Assembly (NCBI GenBank): GCA_001701065.1
Contig: DAAL01000005.1
Coordinates: forward strand, 342-6,185
Length of the DNA stretch: 5,844 bases
DNA from: Bacteroidales bacterium GP4
GTDB lineage: Bacteria; Bacteroidota; Bacteroidia; Bacteroidales; Muribaculaceae
Reading direction: 5' to 3'
Part shown: one piece after another, positions 4,484 to 5,844 of the stretch
Numbering within the stretch: position 1 is the stretch's first letter
How the letters are laid out: each line of letters begins with the position of its first letter
Position numbers and translations under genes: made by a program
The notes under the pieces: generated by a model
Database searches by the model: none
Seen by the model: only the letters and a program-made list of their open reading frames with translations
Told to the model about the DNA's origin: nothing

Positions 4484-5844
4484 TTAAAGCTTCGGACCTT
4501 TCTTTTTCTGTTCGGTCTGCTGCTTTTCATTTTTCGGGGCAGTCTGTCCCTTTTGAAGCGGGTCGCTGATATTCTTTGTAGCCTCGTTGGTCTTACCCTC
4601 CGAGTTTACGGAATACTGGGTCTTGCTCTCTTCGGCTACGCCTACCACTTTTTTCTGCTCTTTGTAGTGGTATTCAGTAACCGGCCGCTGCTTCTCTTTG
4701 TCGAACTGTAGAAAGACAGTACAGGGCTGTCCCTTTTTATCTACCGATTCGCCGATTTCCACTTTGTCGCCTCTTTGATAGGCATCTTTCATCTGCTCGG
4801 TAAAGACCATATCCTTCCATTTGCCAATGCGTTTGGGATTGCCGTCGGCATCGACCCACGAATTTCGGGTTTCTTTACCTTGCGACTGCTGCTGACTTAC
4901 AGCCCTTACAAACTCCACGTCGCGTTTGTCTGCATTATACTGGAGGTCACTGGTAAACCTGCGTCCGTTGTTCAATTCGATTTCTTTGCCTCGGACAACA
5001 CCACCGTCTTTCAGTATCCCTATTTCTTTCATTGACAGTTCAGTCTTGCCAATCTGATTCTTGATGTAAACCTTATCAAGCGGAATACTGACAACTTCAT
5101 TTGTCAGACGGTCGATACTCACCAGATGTTTCTTGACCTCCCCTGTCTTGGGGTCTGTCAGTTCCACGGGATGCCCCAGATTGCCGTTATTGGCAAGAGC
5201 CTCCTTTTCTTCCTTTGTAAATTCATGCCCCATGAATGGCAGTTCAAGTTTAGGCTCATTCTTTACAAAGTGAGGGATGAGTGAATATGTTCCGTCCGGA
5301 TTGCTACGGAATGAAAGACGAGCCTCTGCTTCAAATCTTTCACCTCCGAAAGAGGGCGTGACCGTAAAGAGCTGGGGCGATTTGTGGTTATACACCATCT
5401 GTTTCAGCGCGCCCGAGTCTTCAAGCTGGCTGCGAGTAATGCCCCATTCCTTTTCGATTGTATCCCAATCAATGCGATTAGGATCTATCGGAGACATTTT
5501 AGTACCGGCTGCCGGTTTTTCCTCCGGTGTTTCAGATTTCTGCGCTGTAGCTTCTGCCGGAGCCTGCTCCTGACTCTGAGCCGCAGATTTTACATCTACC
5601 TCGTAAGGCTTGAGCATCTCACCGTTTGACGCTGGATCTTGGATAAGGTCGGCCATTGCCGGGGCAATTGCATCATAGCGGTCAGCCGGAAGTTTGAAGA
5701 ACCCAAAGAGCGAAGGGTTCTTTGCCTGACGCACGAAATTTGAGATGAACGCTTCGAGGGGGTTCTGACCCTTGTTGAACTTAACGAGGTCGCTCAACTT
5801 GGCAATCTTTGCGTCTGCTGGAAAAGTCGGTGCAGATTGACCCC
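4484..5844 (-). CDS. DUF4099/DUF3945-like mobile-element protein (N-terminus beyond window)
   Basis: Known relatives are Bacteroides mobile-element proteins commonly encoded just before a topoisomerase; their function is unknown to me. The frame is open to the edge, adding 15 codons upstream of a TTG at 5797, so the true start is probably outside. Numbering from that TTG, about 437 residues are visible. A helical N-terminal part (1-70) contains FGFFKLPADRYD. A low-complexity Ala/Glu/Gln/Pro linker follows (71-103). A DUF4099-like segment (105-185) starts IDWDTIEKEWGI, and three degenerate repeats of about 50 residues (187-238, 249-297, 323-377) look like DUF3945 units. The Lys/Gln-rich tail ends KKKGPKL. 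There is no signal peptide or membrane segment in view, so it is probably cytoplasmic. The gap to the next gene is 141 bp with hairpins. The family call rests on recall of sequence style, not a search. Confidence 0.78.
   Translation of the reverse strand, partial: GQSAPTFPADAKIAKLSDLVKFNKGQNPLEAFISNFVRQAKNPSLFGFFKLPADRYDAIAPAMADLIQDPASNGEMLKPYEVDVKSAAQSQEQAPAEATAQKSETPEEKPAAGTKMSPIDPNRIDWDTIEKEWGITRSQLEDSGALKQMVYNHKSPQLFTVTPSFGGERFEAEARLSFRSNPDGTYSLIPHFVKNEPKLELPFMGHEFTKEEKEALANNGNLGHPVELTDPKTGEVKKHLVSIDRLTNEVVSIPLDKVYIKNQIGKTELSMKEIGILKDGGVVRGKEIELNNGRRFTSDLQYNADKRDVEFVRAVSQQQSQGKETRNSWVDADGNPKRIGKWKDMVFTEQMKDAYQRGDKVEIGESVDKKGQPCTVFLQFDKEKQRPVTEYHYKEQKKVVGVAEESKTQYSVNSEGKTNEATKNISDPLQKGQTAPKNEKQQTEQKKKGPKL
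4667..5239 (-). repeat. Three degenerate ~50-residue repeats in the DUF3945-like protein
   Basis: The three units share this pattern: a Leu/Phe-Ser/Thr-x-Glu/Lys start, a helix, a glycine, Val-x-Ile/Leu, a Gly-Lys/Arg turn, and an aromatic or Val/Ile strand end. Example cores are HEFTKEEKEALANNG (191-205), TELSMKEIGILKDGG (252-266) and MVFTEQMKDAYQRGD (330-344). They are too diverged for a recent duplication and probably represent repeated small folds, perhaps for binding nucleic acid or protein. Confidence 0.6.

Larger units (their letters stand above)
27..5844. mobile_element. Terminal part of a Bacteroidetes integrative (conjugative or mobilizable) element
   Basis: A tRNA end is followed by a Bacteroides-type tyrosine integrase, two excisionase-like HTH genes, a topoisomerase III-like gene and a DUF4099/DUF3945-like gene. 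This set recurs at the integrase-proximal end of Bacteroides conjugative and mobilizable elements. No transfer genes (relaxase, coupling protein, Tra proteins) or cargo are in view, so it cannot be said whether the element is self-transmissible. The left boundary is set at the tRNA end; the right boundary lies beyond the window. Confidence 0.8.

Overview
The window looks like the end of an integrative mobile element in a Bacteroidales-type (Bacteroidetes) chromosome. The evidence is a tyrosine recombinase of the Bacteroides integrase type lacking the usual first catalytic arginine, paired excisionase-like helix-turn-helix proteins, a topoisomerase III-like protein, and a DUF4099/DUF3945-type protein. 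These four occur together in Bacteroides conjugative and mobilizable elements. Shine-Dalgarno sites are weak or absent before the clear genes, and the encoded tRNA 3' end lacks CCA; both fit that group. The species cannot be told.

Layout. Bases 1-26 are the last part of a tRNA gene on the + strand, the likely attachment site. A near-perfect intrinsic terminator follows at 49-90. Bases 91-520 hold no convincing protein gene but are not empty: a 10-base motif, TTGGTGCCAA, occurs once at 140-149 and then as two forward and two reverse copies at 343-419, forming nested inverted repeats, one of them 16 bp and perfect. A 38-codon reading frame with a strong Shine-Dalgarno lies over these repeats. 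The integrase gene (521-1780, +) points away from the tRNA. A long hairpin at 1794-1831 separates it from a convergent minus-strand gene set.

The minus-strand set, in transcription order, is: a DUF4099/DUF3945-like gene running in from beyond the right edge (5844-4484); a 141-bp gap with two hairpins and an A/T-rich leader; a 642-codon topoisomerase III-like gene (4342-2414); and two small excisionase-like genes (2417-2136 and 2139-1837). The last three are joined by 4-base ATGA overlaps and are probably translated as one coupled unit.

How the parts fit (inference): the integrase would join the element to the tRNA 3' end. The two small HTH proteins would act as directionality factors or regulators. 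The topoisomerase-like protein is produced with them, much as the Exc protein accompanies the Xis factors in CTnDOT.

The most unusual feature is that this topoisomerase-like protein keeps the landmarks of the fold from end to end but has lost the residues of catalysis. The Toprim acidic residues are gone, and serine stands where the DNA-cleaving tyrosine should be, yet the reading frame is intact. It looks like a retained pseudoenzyme, perhaps an architectural or DNA-binding part of the excision machinery.
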